From contig NC_091972.1 in NCBI RefSeq assembly GCF_036711975.1, positions 35,593,001 to 35,657,000 on the forward strand: a stretch of DNA of 64,000 nucleotides. The letters run 5' to 3'. The notes beneath the pieces are model-generated. The model saw only the letters and a program-made list of their open reading frames with translations, was not told the DNA's origin and ran no database searches. Of this stretch, positions 19,801-31,420 are shown one piece after another. Positions within the stretch are counted from its first letter, which is position 1. Each line of letters begins with the position of its first letter. The stretch comes from Onthophagus taurus (taxonomy: Eukaryota > Arthropoda > Insecta > Coleoptera > Scarabaeidae). Both the position numbers and the translations under genes were made by a program.

Positions 19801-22800
19801 CTACTATCTTAGGATTTTTAAGAATATCAATTTTCACAAATTTTTTCAGATATCTTGGAATAGATGAAGGAGAAAATTACGTCTTGTACTAAATATTAAA
19901 AAGAAGAATTGTACGCAGATTAAAGCCATTTTCAAAATATGCAGTGATTTCAGCTGAAAAGAAAATATGATAGCTCCCAGATTCAGAGGGCGTCTCACTG
20001 ACTCTGCGAGAAAATGATTGAAAGAATTGAGTACGAACTTTGTTGTTATACTAGGAATAACATCAGTGCTTCCAATATATTAATTAGTACACCATTTAAA
20101 AATAAGTAGATTTTATATCTTACCAATACTAACAAAGGGATTAATAAATAACAAATTATAAATAAAATCTAGATTCTTTGTATCTTGTATGTGCTATATA
20201 ATATCTTCAAATAATCGTACCAACTGCATTTTTTACAGTTAAGAAACGATTTATATCTTAAACTAAAGCTAAAAGATTGCAGTTCAGGATAAGATATAAA
20301 AACGTTCATGTACGATTATAAAAATTTCCTGATAAAAATGTTTAAGCGAGGAATTGTCAAATTTATTCATAAACTTATAATCAATATATTCAACACATCG
20401 TACCAATTGCGTTTTTAACAGTTAAGAAACGATTTATATCTTTAATTGAAGTTAAAAGATTGCAGTTTAGGATAAGATATAAAAACGTTGATGTAGGATT
20501 GTAAAAATTTCCTGATACAAATGTTTCAGCGAGGAATTGTCAAATGTATGCATAAACTGATATTTTCAAAAAATCGTACCAATTGCGTTTTTAACAGTTA
20601 AGAAACGATTTATATCTTAAATTGAAGCTAAAAGATTGCAGTTTATGGTAAGATATAAAAACGTTGATGTAGGATTATAAAAATGTCCTGATACAAATGT
20701 TTCAGCGAGGAATTGTCAAATGTATGCATACACTGATAATCAATATTTTCAAAATATCGTACCAATTGCGTTTTTAACAGTTAAGAAACGATTTATATCT
20801 TAAATTGAAGCTAAAAGATTGCAGTTTAGGATAAAATATAAAAACGTTGATGTAGGATTATAAAAATTTCCTGATACCAATGTTTCAGCGAGGAATTGTC
20901 AAATGTATGCATAAACTGATAATCAATATTTTCAAAAAATCGTACCCATTGCGTTTTTAACAGTTAAGAAACGATTTATATCTTAAATTGAAGCTGAAAG
21001 ATTGTAGTTTAGGATAAGATATAAAAACGTTGATGTAGGATTATAAAAATTTCCTGATACAAATGTTTCAGCAAGGAATTGTCAAATGTATGCATAAACT
21101 GATAATCAATATTTTCAAAAAATCGTACCCATTGCGTTTTTAACAGTTGAGAAGCGATTTATATCTTAAATTGAAGCTAAAAGATTGCAGTTTAGGATAA
21201 GTTATAAAAACGCTGATGTAGGATTATAAAAATTTCCTGATATAAATGTTTCAGCGAGGAATTGTCAAATGTATGCATAAACTGATAATCAATATTTTCA
21301 AAAAATCGTACCAGTTCGTTTTTAACAGTTAAGAAGCGATTTATATCTTAAATTGAAGCTAAAAGATTGCAGTTTAGGATCAGATATAAAAACGTGGATG
21401 TAGGATTATAAAAATTTCCTGATATAAATGTTTCAGCAAGGAATTGTCAAATGTATGCATACACTGATAAGCAATATTTTCAAAATATCGTACCAATTGC
21501 GTTTTTAACAGTTAAGAAACGATTCATACCTTAAATTGAAGCTAAAAGATTGCAATTTAGGATACAAATCTTTTTAGAGCTGTAATTGATTGAACCAAAC
21601 GCCACAGATTTCTTTAGATTTTCTTTAGATTCTTCTTTAGATTTCTTCATTAAAAGAAATCTAGCAAAGAATTGAGACAACAGTAAATTGTATAAATTAA
21701 TCGTTCTAATACCTTGCTATTGACCAATTTTTGCTCGCTATGTATCTTAAAAAGGGAAGGAGGACTGTTTGAAGTAATAAACAGCATTGAATGTTTCATA
21801 ATAAACTTGTAAGTATATGACTGATGGAGTGCCTGCAATGTTAGAGAAGCAATAATTTGTGTTTCATCTAAAGATCTTAACACTATGCCGTCCGGCGACA
21901 CCACAGTGGTGTCGCACGAAAAATATCGCTCAACGGCCGGCGTCACCACATTGGTGTCGCCCGCTTACGTATGGATCTACTATCCGTGCAAAAAGTCAAG
22001 TCCCCTCACTTTAGAGATCGATATCTTCGCAACCGATCGATGAAAAAAATTGCGACAAAGTTTGTTGTAATCACTGAACATTTCTACGTAACATATGTTA
22101 ATTTGAAAATGTTCGGATCCGCGGTTTTCTTTTTATCGCGAGTTAAATGAAAAAAGTACCCGATTTTTAAGTGTGCCGGCAACTTTGTCAACTTGCGATT
22201 TTTTTTCTCGAAAACTATTTGACAAAAAAATTTCAAATTTGAACTGGTGGTAAACCGATGTGTTCTTAATGTGGGGCATATTTTCTTTTTTCAATATTCC
22301 ATATAGTTTCGCGGAAAATCGCGGTTTAGTAGGATGCAGTTATTTCGGAAACGACCTGGCGGATTTCAACGCGGTTTTTACCAAAATATGTCAAATCATG
22401 TCGGTTGTCGAATTCCGTTATCAGTTTTTCAAAATCAGGGCCCCCTATTTTGTAAAGGATGATTTAATGCAATTACAAATGAAAGAGAAACAGAAGTAAG
22501 CCATGCGGGGAGGGGTGGGGTTCCGGCCAATCGGAACAGAGTTGAAGAGATGTTGCTAGCGTGCGCTTCGGACGGGCGGCCGTGGCGAATAATACTTAAA
22601 ATTTTAGATAAAATTATTTTATTTCAAATTCAATAAGTATGTTTCATTTTTGTATACAAGACATGAATAATGCATATAAATTTAAACAAAATAGCTTGGC
22701 ACTATTTTCTTCAAAATTTTTTATTTTGTTTTTAACATAATATATCACTTATACATAGACAATTACTACAATTGCGTAGAACTTGCGGAGAATTTACTTA

Positions 22801-25800
22801 CAAAGAAAATTCGAGTCTGTGGAACGATGCGACAACATAGAGGATTTCCAGAAAAACTAAACTTCGTAAACGAAGAAGATGCCGTGTTTGTTCCAAAAAC
22901 AAAAAAAGAAGGACAACGAATTTAATGTGCAAGTCTTGTGGAGTTGCGTTACATCTCGGGGATCGTTTTGCTTCATATCATCAAAAAGAGAAATACTAAG
23001 TAGGTACCAAAGAAAATATAAATCAAGAAACATATTTGCCAAAATACGTATTTATTTGTTGTGTGGTTTACGTATTAGTTTATTGTTTATTGTTATTCTT
23101 ACTATTGTCTTGTTGTATTTATTTTGTGGTTTCAATAAAAGTACATTATTATTATTATATAAAACATACAAATTTTACATTTATTTACATTTATTCGAAA
23201 TTTCGTGAAAATAGCTAGACAGGATTGAAAATCAGGAGAACTAGCAATAAGATTAATATAACATAATAAAAATAAAATAATAATAATAATTATTAATATT
23301 TTTGATATATGTTAAAAAACAAAATAAAAAATTTTGAAGAAAATAGTGCCAAGCTATTTTGTTTAAATTTATATGCATTATTCATGTCTTATATACAAAA
23401 ATGAAACATACTTATTGAATTTGAAATAAAATAAATTTATCTAAAATTTTAAATATGATTCTCCACGGCCCGTCCGAAGCGCACGCCAGCAATATCTCTT
23501 CAACTCTGTTCCGATTGGCCGGAACCCCCATGGCATATTTCTGTTTCTCTTTAATTTGTAATTCCATTAAATCGCCCTTAAAAAATTAGGGAGCCCTAAT
23601 TTTGAAAAACTGATAAGGGAATTCGACAACCGACATGATTTGACATATTTTGGTAAAAACCGCGTTGAAATCCGCCAGGTCGTTTCCGAAATAACCGCAT
23701 CCTACTAAACCGCGATTTTCCGCGAAACTATATGGAATATCGAAAAAATAAGATATGCACCACATTAAGAACACATCGGTTTACCACCAGTTCAAATTTC
23801 AAATTTTTTCGTCAAATAGTTTTCGAGAAAAAAAATCGCAAAGTTGACAAAGTTGCCGGCACACTCAAAAATCGGGTACTTTTTTCATTTAACTCGCGAT
23901 AAAAAGAAAACCGCGGATCCGAAAATTTTCAAATTAATACAGGTTACGTAGGAATGTTCAGTGATTACAACAAACTTTGTCGCAATTTTTTTCATCGATC
24001 GGTTGCGAAGATATCGATCTCTAAAGTGAGGGGACTTGACTTTTTGCACGGATAAGTAATCTGAATATTCTGCCGGCGCCGAGCGAATAAATTTTTGCGA
24101 AACGTGCGGACGGCAAAGTGTTAATTTTCTATGAATCCTACAAGTTCACTTCATAACTTATTGTGAAGTGTTCTTTTGCCAGTTGCAGATTAACATAAAA
24201 ACAATGGAAGAAATAACAACTACAAATGTTGGTTCTGCTTTTCATTCAATAAAAATATATAACAATCTAGCGCTGAATAACGATTAAAAATAGAACTACT
24301 GTCTTTGATTTGTACATCATATAGATACCTTGGGGAATACCCCGAGTTTCTCTATGAACATGAAATAGACCAACTTCAGGAATAACCCAAGTTGGATTCT
24401 ATCTATAAGCGCTAACATTAAGATTATGAAATACACAAAAATATATTGAAAAGTGGAAAAATAAATAAAAAGGTGTAACTACCTAGATAAAATCATTGAC
24501 GTTTTTACTTCCAATGATTATAATGAAATATTTTAATAAAAATTTCACAAACCTTCTTGTGAGTCCAATAATTTCTGCTGTAAATCGGTTATTTGTGCTG
24601 TGCGAAGTTCAATTTCGTCTGATATTTGATTAACAGCGTCTTCATTATCTTCTACATCTGGATCAGCTTTTAAAAAATCCAATTGTTTCTGGAGATTTCC
24701 GCGATCTTCGATTAAATTTGGGATAGCAGCTTCTGCTTCTAAGATGTTAACATAGACTTCAAGTTCTTGTTGAATCTAAATTAATAATTAAAAACTTTCA
24801 CTTATTTGTACAATTCTCAAATAAACAAAAATTTACCCATTCTCCAATTTTCTCATTTTTCCCCTGCCTTTTATCAGCGACCGTTTTTCTTTTCGCTAAC
24901 GATTCTTTCAAACGTTTATTAACAGCGGCAGCTTCTTCAACTTTTCGTTTTAAAACATTTTGTTGCCTGGTATGCATCATTTCCATTTTAACAATTTGAT
25001 TTTGCCTCTTTCGATCCTGTTCTTTTAGTTTAAGAACATCACGTTCCTTTTGCAACTTCCACGTCCTAAATCGATCGGATTCCTGGCGAATTTTCCGCAT
25101 CAAAGTCACTTTATTCTGTTTCATCGTCAATATTTCACCGTTAAGTTTCTTAATTTTTTCTTCGTCAGTTTTTTTATGTTTTAAAAGTTTTTCGTGATCA
25201 ATTACTTTTCTTTTAAGATCTAGTATTTCATCTTCGAGACCTTGAACGCGTTTTCTGCGATTTTCGGAAATCTTACTAGGGCCGTTTGTTTGTACGTTTT
25301 TTAGTTGTTGCAAAAGTTCTTCTTTTTCTTTTTCTAATACAGCGATTTTCGATTCACAGTCAGTTATTATATTTGGATCAATAAACATTACGTTTGATTC
25401 CATGCATTTAACCAGTCTCTCTTTCATTGCAAGTTGACGTCGCACTTCTTGAAATTCGTTGTTTAAAGCGAGTTGTTGAGCTGTATGTCCTTCTTGTTGT
25501 TCTGATAACTCGTGTTCTGATTGTGAATCGTTGGTGCTTTCAAGTTGGAAGTTTTCGTTTTCTTGTTTAGTTATATCTTTAACAATTTTCATCTGTTCAT
25601 TGTAAATATCGCTTAATTGTATAAATAATTCCTTGAATTTTACGATTTTTTCTTTATAATAATTATTTTCATCACCATCACCTCCAGAATTCTCATTTAA
25701 AACCAATAACTCGTTACACTCATCAATAATTGCTTTCAATTTGTTCATTAATTCAGGTATTAAATCAACCATGTGTAATTTTTCATGTAAAATACCATTT

Positions 25801-27057
25801 TCATTCAAACAAGTTCCCAATTGAACATTTAGTAACCGATACTTTGTTTTTGTGTCATTGAGTTCCTTCTTAAGTAATTCCATTTCGGCGGGGCATATAA
25901 TTGGACCTCCTTGGCCCACCAATTCTAAGCGTAGTTGTTGAATAACTTTTTGTAATTTATTTATTTCAGCTGCTTTTGGATCTTGATTGACTATTGGTTT
26001 ATTTTTTATTTTTCTGGCGCGATCGGCGTATCGTAATGTGGAAAGCGTTTCTTCTAAATTATAATCTGCAGGGCTGACACATGCTATCATTAGAGTTATG
26101 CTGTTACCGCCCAAAGAATCTTTTAATAAGCGGGTCAAATTACTATCGCGATAACAAATATAATTGTTCTGCGTCTTTTCATCCCCTAATGCAGATATGA
26201 CATTTCCCAAGGCGAGTAATCCTTTATTAATATTAACCCCCTCCTTAAAAGTTTGACCTGTTGCTCCAGTCTTCTTTTGCCGCTCGGATCCTGCCAAATC
26301 GACTAAATGAAAGCGGGCGGTTTTATTCTGATTGCTGTAATAACATTGTCAAATTACAAAAAAAAATCAATAAAAAAAAACATTTATTTTACCTATCATC
26401 CTTTTTTAACATCGAAATATTTACTGTATAAATAGCGTGGCTTCTCGAACTTTGCGAATTCATATTTGTCGAAGCCATCGCCCTTCCTTGGGACCCTTTC
26501 GTTAAAAATTCTAACGCTTCAAGAGGAGTTGTAACAATTTCCTCTGTCAATCCAGGTATAATTATCCCTTTAACATCTTCTCGTAATTCAACACTACATT
26601 GTTCTCGTGGCCTGTTTGCCAAAAGGTCATACACAACTTCTTGATAAATCTCAATGAACGACACCGAAACGGAAAATTCATATCCAAAATTATCTTTAAC
26701 ATAATCAAAAATTTCGCGCACGGCTCTAGGTATAATTCCAACATTGTCGTCCCCGTTGTATGCCGTTCCCATGGAATGGGTTTTTCCGGATCCGGTTTGG
26801 CCGTACGCTAATATTGTTACATTATACCCTTTAAATAAATTTCCTATTAAATTTTTAACGCAGGTGTCATAAAAATCTTTCTGTGAAATATTGTGATTGC
26901 AAACATAGTTGTAACTGAATGCTTTGTCGCTAGTTTTGATTTTAATTTGATTTATATCTTCATAAACTTCTAAAATCTCTTGACAACCTTTAGCAGTTTC
27001 CGATGGGATCAAAGGACGAATTCGGACGGCTACCGTTACAGACGAAGAATCAGACAT
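13850..27057 (-). CDS. Klp3A: Chromokinesin, KIF4/Klp3A family (kinesin-4)
   Basis: Plus-end-directed kinesin-4. In other animals it binds chromosome arms and, with PRC1, limits central-spindle microtubule growth during cytokinesis. Coding exons: 26393-27057, 24837-26334, 24553-24775, 18103-18375, 17909-18033, 17701-17856, 17562-17633, 17431-17506, 14103-14266, 13981-14045, 13850-13922. All junctions are in phase, 3390 nt, 1129 aa (family about 1200). The motor is at residues 8 to about 340: P-loop GQTGSGKT at 86-93, switch [11 protein letters not shown] at 198-207, switch II DLAGSE at 234-239. A long coiled coil follows (about 360-960). The Cys-rich motif lies at about 1043-1074 ([20 protein letters not shown]), which in KIF4A carries an iron-sulfur cluster. 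An acidic patch (EDDDDDD) and a basic tail follow. The start ATG at 27057 begins a canonical kinesin-4 N-terminus. Introns of 6.2 and 3.2 kb hold satellite and transposons. Confidence 0.95.
14315..15115 (+). mobile_element. Decayed LINE reverse transcriptase in KIF4 intron
   Basis: The plus strand, with stops and frameshifts, reads [15 protein letters not shown], then [20 protein letters not shown] (the RT block before the catalytic box), then [13 protein letters not shown] and [15 protein letters not shown]. These are in the order found in LINE ORF2. The catalytic FADD box is not intact. It lies antisense to the host gene, in the intron between kinesin exons 8 and 9. Confidence 0.75.
15129..15680. 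mobile_element. 552-bp MITE with about 60-bp terminal inverted repeats
   Basis: The left end TATAGGGTGGGCAAATTTGG and following GTTATAGGCTATCTCAGAAAC match the reverse complement of 15612-15680, ending CCACCCTGTA. The outer TA could be the target duplication of a Tc1/mariner-like insertion. No coding sequence inside. It lies in the kinesin intron just after the LINE remnant. Confidence 0.8.
15960..16880 (+). mobile_element. Decayed hAT-like transposase (ZMYM/TTF-type)
   Basis: With several frameshifts the plus strand reads blocks typical of the large hAT-derived family related to ZMYM-type proteins. These are [36 protein letters not shown], a [15 protein letters not shown] block and an [15 protein letters not shown] block, in the right order. 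Stops throughout. It is sense-opposed to the host kinesin gene. Confidence 0.6.
16881..17430. other. Intronic stretch, nothing recognisable
   Basis: Remainder of the intron between kinesin exons 8 and 9. No gene or clear repeat seen. Confidence 0.4.
18376..20199. repeat. AT-rich degenerate short-period repeats in KIF4 intron
   Basis: About 18700-19850 repeatedly uses blocks such as ATTTCCAAAG, GGATTTTCAAGGATA and ATATCCAAA in loose tandem order. It looks like an old, highly diverged simple or minisatellite array. A less AT-rich insertion (CATGTCTGCCGCTCGCAAC, about 19600-19735) interrupts it and is unassigned. Confidence 0.45.
20200..21565. repeat. Satellite array, about 183-bp unit, 7.5 copies
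   Basis: Units start with TCGTACCAATTGCGTTTTTA at 20214, 20398, 20574, 20757, 20940, 21123, 21306 and 21488. Spacings are 184, 176, 183, 183, 183, 183 and 182 bp, and the last unit is partial. Internal landmarks recur in each unit (AAGAAACGATTTATATCTTA, AAAAGATTGCAGTTTAGGAT, GAGGAATTGTCAAATG). Copies 3 to 7 are most alike, and copy 1 is most diverged. It lies in the 6.2-kb kinesin intron. Confidence 0.95.
21877..24124. mobile_element. piggyBac-family element with palindromic arms
   Basis: Flanked by the diagnostic TTAA duplication (21877-21880 and 24121-24124). TIRs are CACTATGCCGTCCG and CGGACGGCAAAGTG. Inside, 21983-22745 and 23308-24056 are near-identical inverted copies of about 750 bp. 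They surround a 560-bp centre that holds the remains of the transposase on the plus strand. The right arm is in the position expected of the normal 3' part of such an element. The left arm is an inverted copy that replaced the 5' part and most of the transposase. Non-autonomous. It lies in the kinesin intron. Confidence 0.85.
22750..23010 (+). pseudogene. Internally deleted piggyBac transposase remnant
   Basis: The first part reads [20 protein letters not shown] then [11 protein letters not shown], the region around the third catalytic Asp of piggyBac transposases. After a frame change, [20 protein letters not shown] and [12 protein letters not shown] follow, the C-terminal Cys-rich zinc-binding domain, broken by a stop. 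The sequence between these two parts is shortened, and the N-terminal and first catalytic regions are absent. Confidence 0.8.
24125..24552. other. Intronic stretch, nothing recognisable
   Basis: Rest of the intron between kinesin exons 3 and 4, AT-rich, with no gene seen. Confidence 0.5.
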
Positions 27058-27149
27058 CTGAAATTATAAGGTTAAAAACGGTAATGATTCATTTCTTTGA
27101 AAGGTTCTTTTTTGAAGATAATCAAACGAATTTTATTATATGGTTTTTA

Positions 27150-27950
27150 ATTTGAGTATGGGCTGGGGGAACCTGTAACCCCTAAACGCTGCGTCATCTG
27201 GTAGTGGAAAGGGTAATGCTCGCCAGGCTTGTCTAGAGGTAGAGACAAAAAAAATTGTCTCCGCGGATAATCTGCGCAGCAAGCATGGTGACTTAATTGC
27301 AAACTCCTTCCATACATGAAATGTCGGATTTTAAAATGAAACTACCCCAAACGAGTAAATCGCAAAGCTCAAAATCTCTCACTGGGGATGGCAAAAATTC
27401 TGTAACACACTGTAACAGACCAAATTGAATATTGCAGGGATCTGTGAAACATGTTTAAAAGGAGAAGCCATAACGGTACTCAGATCAGAGATCTGCTATT
27501 CCAGAACAATACAAACGCGAACTCATATGTCGGTGGAGTAGCAATTATGATACCAATCAAGCAAAACAGCTGCTAACTCAGGAAGAGTGGTCTATATTAC
27601 GATCAATTTAAACGGCCGCTAATACCCTGCAGGTGATACAAGCCTACGCACAGACAAGAGCCGCTGAAATCGTAGAGGCCAAGCAGTTACAAAGACGTAA
27701 CTACAACGAAGATGGCCGGGTGGTTGTCGTGATGGGAAACTTCAACGTAAAGATAGGTCGCAGAGAAATGACAGACCAGAGTCATTTGGCTTAGGAAACA
27801 GGACAAGCAGCCAAGAGGCTAAGCATTGCGAAAAACAGGCAAATAAGCTGTACTTCGAGATAAGAAGACAGTCGCCGTTTCCAGCAGCAACAAAAGTAAG
27901 GATAATAGAGAAGTCATAATAAGGCAAAGAAATTGAAATCGTTTAGAATA
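27150..27950 (+). mobile_element. LINE endonuclease-domain remnant
   Basis: The plus strand, with frameshifts, shows blocks of an apurinic-like endonuclease of a LINE: GICETCLKGEAITVLRSEIC, AYVGGVAIMIPIK, LQVIQAYAQTRAA and VVVMGNFNVKIGRRE (the GDFNAKIG-type catalytic block). The preceding 200 bases may be the 5' UTR of the same element. It lies upstream of the kinesin start and may include part of its promoter region. Confidence 0.65.
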
Positions 27951-28950
27951 GAATTCTGTTTTCTGCAACGAATATTCCATACAACGACAGGAACGCAAAC
28001 ATCTTCGAAGCTGTAAAAACAAAGAAATAGCATATATTATATAGAAGCAGTTGTAAACAAAACTTGAAGCCAACACACGTTCGTTTACTAACAACCTTTG
28101 TCAAAACACCGTCATAAAACTAAAGAAAGAATGTGGGATGCTCTTTGGATACGCCACTGGCTAAAGTCTGATCAATTTCATATGAATAGTACACGCCACT
28201 GTCGCTAGGGCCAAGGTCAATTTTGTTTCCAAACAAATGCTTGTGCCTTGGCTTCAAACTGGTATATGGACCAACATAGGCGATCCGGCTTCTATATATA
28301 CAATTTCTTTGTGTGAAAACATGTGTTACAAAGAAGATAGATAGGAGAAGGGTTTAGTCAGTCGGGGTCTAGCCCCAACCCAACACTACCTTGCCGAGAA
28401 TGGTAGGATATCAAATTTGAGAACATAGTTGAGTGAAATCAAAAACCAATGTCTTAATCAGATATGTCATTGACCTTAAAAATTAAGTTCAAAATGTGCA
28501 AGCTAGTTGAAAAAACGAGTTATAAAATGACAATGTGAACATCTAATATGTAATATGGCAACTAACCTTGAATGGTAACAGTTAATAGTCAAAAGAGACA
28601 TCTTTAATGCAAAATACCTAGCATGAACTTAACTTTTTCAAATGATTAAAAATTTAAGCTGCACAAAAATGATAAAGTTTTCTCAATTTTCTTCACTGAT
28701 GACTAATACAGATATGGATGATTTGGTGTACAACATTTTTGCTGTTTATGAGATAATAACAGTTAATGCTAAAAACTTTTTGATAAAAAATATCTTATCT
28801 AATGTAGTTTTGAATGAAACGAATTGGTTTCATATACCAGAAAATGATAATATCAGCTCCTGAAATGTAATTCAATGAAATTTTTAAATAAAGAATATTA
28901 CAAGTCTATATTATTTTAATATTTTACATAAAAAATGTATAACTTATCAT
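27951..28950. other. Intergenic stretch, nothing firmly recognisable
   Basis: Intergenic sequence between LINE and Tc1-like remnants. A 73-codon open frame at 28642-28863 has no recognised domain and is not called. Confidence 0.4.
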
Positions 28951-28959
28951 ATTTATAGC

Positions 28960-29795
28960 TCAAAAAAGTTTATATACAAATTAAAAAAATCAAGGATCAT
29001 CCAATAACTACTGCGGTTGATTTAGCCAAATCACTCGCGGCATCAAAATCTATAAACATAAATCCCGAAACAGTTCGACTTGTACTACGAAGTGAAAGCT
29101 AGAGTAGTAGAGTTCCTAAAAAAAGGGCCATTCATATCGGAAACAAATGTGAAAAAAAGTCGATTTTGCTAAATTACATGAGTAAAAGGATACTATATTA
29201 TGGCATACTGTTGTATTTCCGGATTAAAGTAAATTCAATATTTTCGGTTATGATTGCACAACAAAAGTATGGAGAAAGAAAAACGAAAGCATGAATAAGA
29301 ACTTGAAAGCCATAGTGAAGCATGGCGGTGGAAACGTGATGGTATGGGGTTGTGTGTGAGGGGCTGATGTAGGAAATGTAGAGTTTATTGAAACAATTGT
29401 GGACCGCCATGTATATCTGAACATATAGCGAACTAATTTAAAGGAATCGGTCAATAAATTAGGCTTAGGATCACAGTGGATATTCCAAGACGGTAATGAT
29501 CCCAAGCACACAGCTCACATTGTGAAGGAATGGGTATTATATAATGTCCCTAAAAAGCTACGCCCACCACCACAGTCACCCGACCTTAATTCCATAGAGC
29601 ACGTATGAGAGTTTCTTGACCGCAAAATTTGGAAGCTAAATATTAAAAATAAAAACGACTTGAAAGCTGCATTATTACAGGAATGGCAGAGTATTTCACC
29701 AGCAATTACAGCTAATTTAGTTGATTCCATGCCTCGATGATTAGCAGCAGTTCTTGCTGCGAAAGGAACCTACCAAATATTAATTTAATTATGTA
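28960..29795 (+). mobile_element. Decayed Tc1-like transposase
   Basis: The plus strand reads, in order, VMVWGCV, WIFQDGNDPKHTAHIVKEWV (the second catalytic Asp block), PPPQSPDLNSIEHV (the block before the third acidic residue) and SISPAITANLVDSMPR. This is the typical C-terminal half of a Tc1 transposase. The N-terminal helix-turn-helix part is visible near 29000-29110 (INPETVRLVLRSES). Several stop codons interrupt it, so it is inactive. Confidence 0.85.
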
Positions 29796-29867
29796 AATTT
29801 CGACTTGTTTTGATTATTAATGATATAATATGTATAAGAGTAACCTACTGTAATGGGAAGTGCTTCG

Positions 29868-30163
29868 CGAATGGAGAAGTATGTGTTGTTGTGCTTCATC
29901 CGAGATTTCATCTGTTCTTCCTGTTGGTTCCCTTTGGAAAGGGGCAGACTATCTCACCTAGCATCTTCAGTGCGTTGTAGTAATCTCTACACAGTCCACG
30001 GTTGATATATCAGTGACTACAGTCAGTCTGCCGACAGAAGACTACGACAACGAACTGAAGATGCTAGGTGAGATTTTGCTAGGTGCGAAACGTCTGCCTC
30101 TTTCCAAAGGGAACCAACAGGAAGAACGGATGAAATCTCGGATCGACCACAACAACACGTAAC
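29868..30163. mobile_element. Fold-back element, copy 2
   Basis: About 100-bp arms are reverse complements, sharing ATCCGAGATTTCATC, TCCTGTTGGTTCCCTTTGGA and CACCTAGCATCTTCAG. They enclose about 80 bp. Same family as 4691-4906, but with a longer centre. Confidence 0.8.
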
Positions 30164-30189
30164 CTACTGTATGTAGACTTCTTTGAGTT

Positions 30190-31230
30190 ATTATTATTGC
30201 TGCTGGGCTGAGGGGAGCGCCCCCTCTTGTCACCGCGACCTATAAGAACTATTGTAACTTTAGCCCTCCAAAAATTTAGGGCAAATGTAGGTCTTTAATG
30301 AATCTTAGTATTGCTCCAAGATTTTGTTCTGTTATGTCTTATTGTTAGACGGCCTCTGGCGACGCAATTACACAGTATATGTGCAGCCGTTTCTGTCTCG
30401 TCGTTGCAAAGTCGATAAGTTTGATCCTCAGCTTGTCCAATGTGGAAGAGGTGGTATTTTAGGGGCGCATGACCGGTCAGGAAACCTGAGAGCGTCCTTA
30501 GATCCTCTTTGCTGACGCATAAAATCTTTTGTAGTTATCAAACTCTTCGCTTGTCTGTGACCTGGAAGTTATTTTCAGCGTAAGGCTACCTTTGGGGCCC
30601 CCCAACTGTTGATTATTTGTTTTAGGTGGCTTTTTTTGTAGTCCACAACCGCGTTTGGGTCCAATGAAGGGCGTTTTCGCTGCCTCCCTGGCCAGCTTGT
30701 GCGCCTTCTCATTGCCCTCAATGTTTCTGTGATCTGGAACCCACCAAAGAGTAACACTCTCTGATCAGTGCGGAGTCACTCATGTAGGCCTGAACTGCCT
30801 TTAGGGCGGCCTGAGTGTCTGTGAAAATGTTTATGGATGCACCTGTCTGTTCCTTTTGTAGGTTCAAAGCGGTGCAAAAGTTTTAGCAAGAACTTCTGCT
30901 TGCAAAATGGTTATGTCCGAGCTGAGGGTCAATTTAATGCAGCTGTTTGGTCCACTAAAGCCCATGCCTACTTCGGATAAACTGTCTTTAAAGCATCTGT
31001 GTACCAGGCTAGGGCTCCGCTTTTTATTTGAGGCCCACCCTTCGTCCAATCATCCCTGCTTCTAAATATGAACTTATACGGCTCGTCGAAATTGTATTCT
31101 GTCGGTATAAGGTTCGTTTTAATTTCAATCAAGTGATTTAGACATAGGTCTTTGAGGATTTCAAGGTGTCCTCTGAGGTTACCCTGCATCAACTTGAGTG
31201 ACGAGCCCGTTTTCAGTGATAAGGCACTTA
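30190..31230 (-). mobile_element. LINE ORF2 3' part with RNase H domain, decayed
   Basis: On the minus strand, in order: KGGPQIKSGALAWYTD (first RNase H Asp), ITILQAEVLAKTFAL, INIFTDTQAALKAVQAY (RNase H Asp block), IEGNEKAHKLAREAAKTP (last RNase H block). Then come LSGFLTGHAPLKYHLFHIG and LCNDETETAAHILCNC, the usual Cys/His end of Jockey/R1-type ORF2. Frameshifts break it. The 3' end is shared with the fragment at 10445-10640. Confidence 0.85.
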
Positions 31231-31420
31231 AAGCTGCCTCCTTTTGTATATATTTTTAAGTTATAAATAAGATTATATTTTGTGTTTTCCATTATTAATA
31301 ATAGAATAGAATAAACTTATATAGCATTTATGTAAAATATGGAAATGATATAAACATCTTTTGTTAAAAAAATTCAGTGAATTACATTTCAGAAGTTGAG
31401 ATATTATCATTTTCTATTCA

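Noticed and set aside
20200..21565. Regular repeats considered as a CRISPR array
   Set aside because: The whole 183-bp unit repeats, without short repeats and unique spacers, and the setting is a eukaryotic intron. It is satellite DNA.
22260..22499. 79-codon open frame, with a twin at 23586-23774 (-)
   Set aside because: The two are the same sequence in the inverted arms of the piggyBac element and do not match any transposase region. Open by chance.
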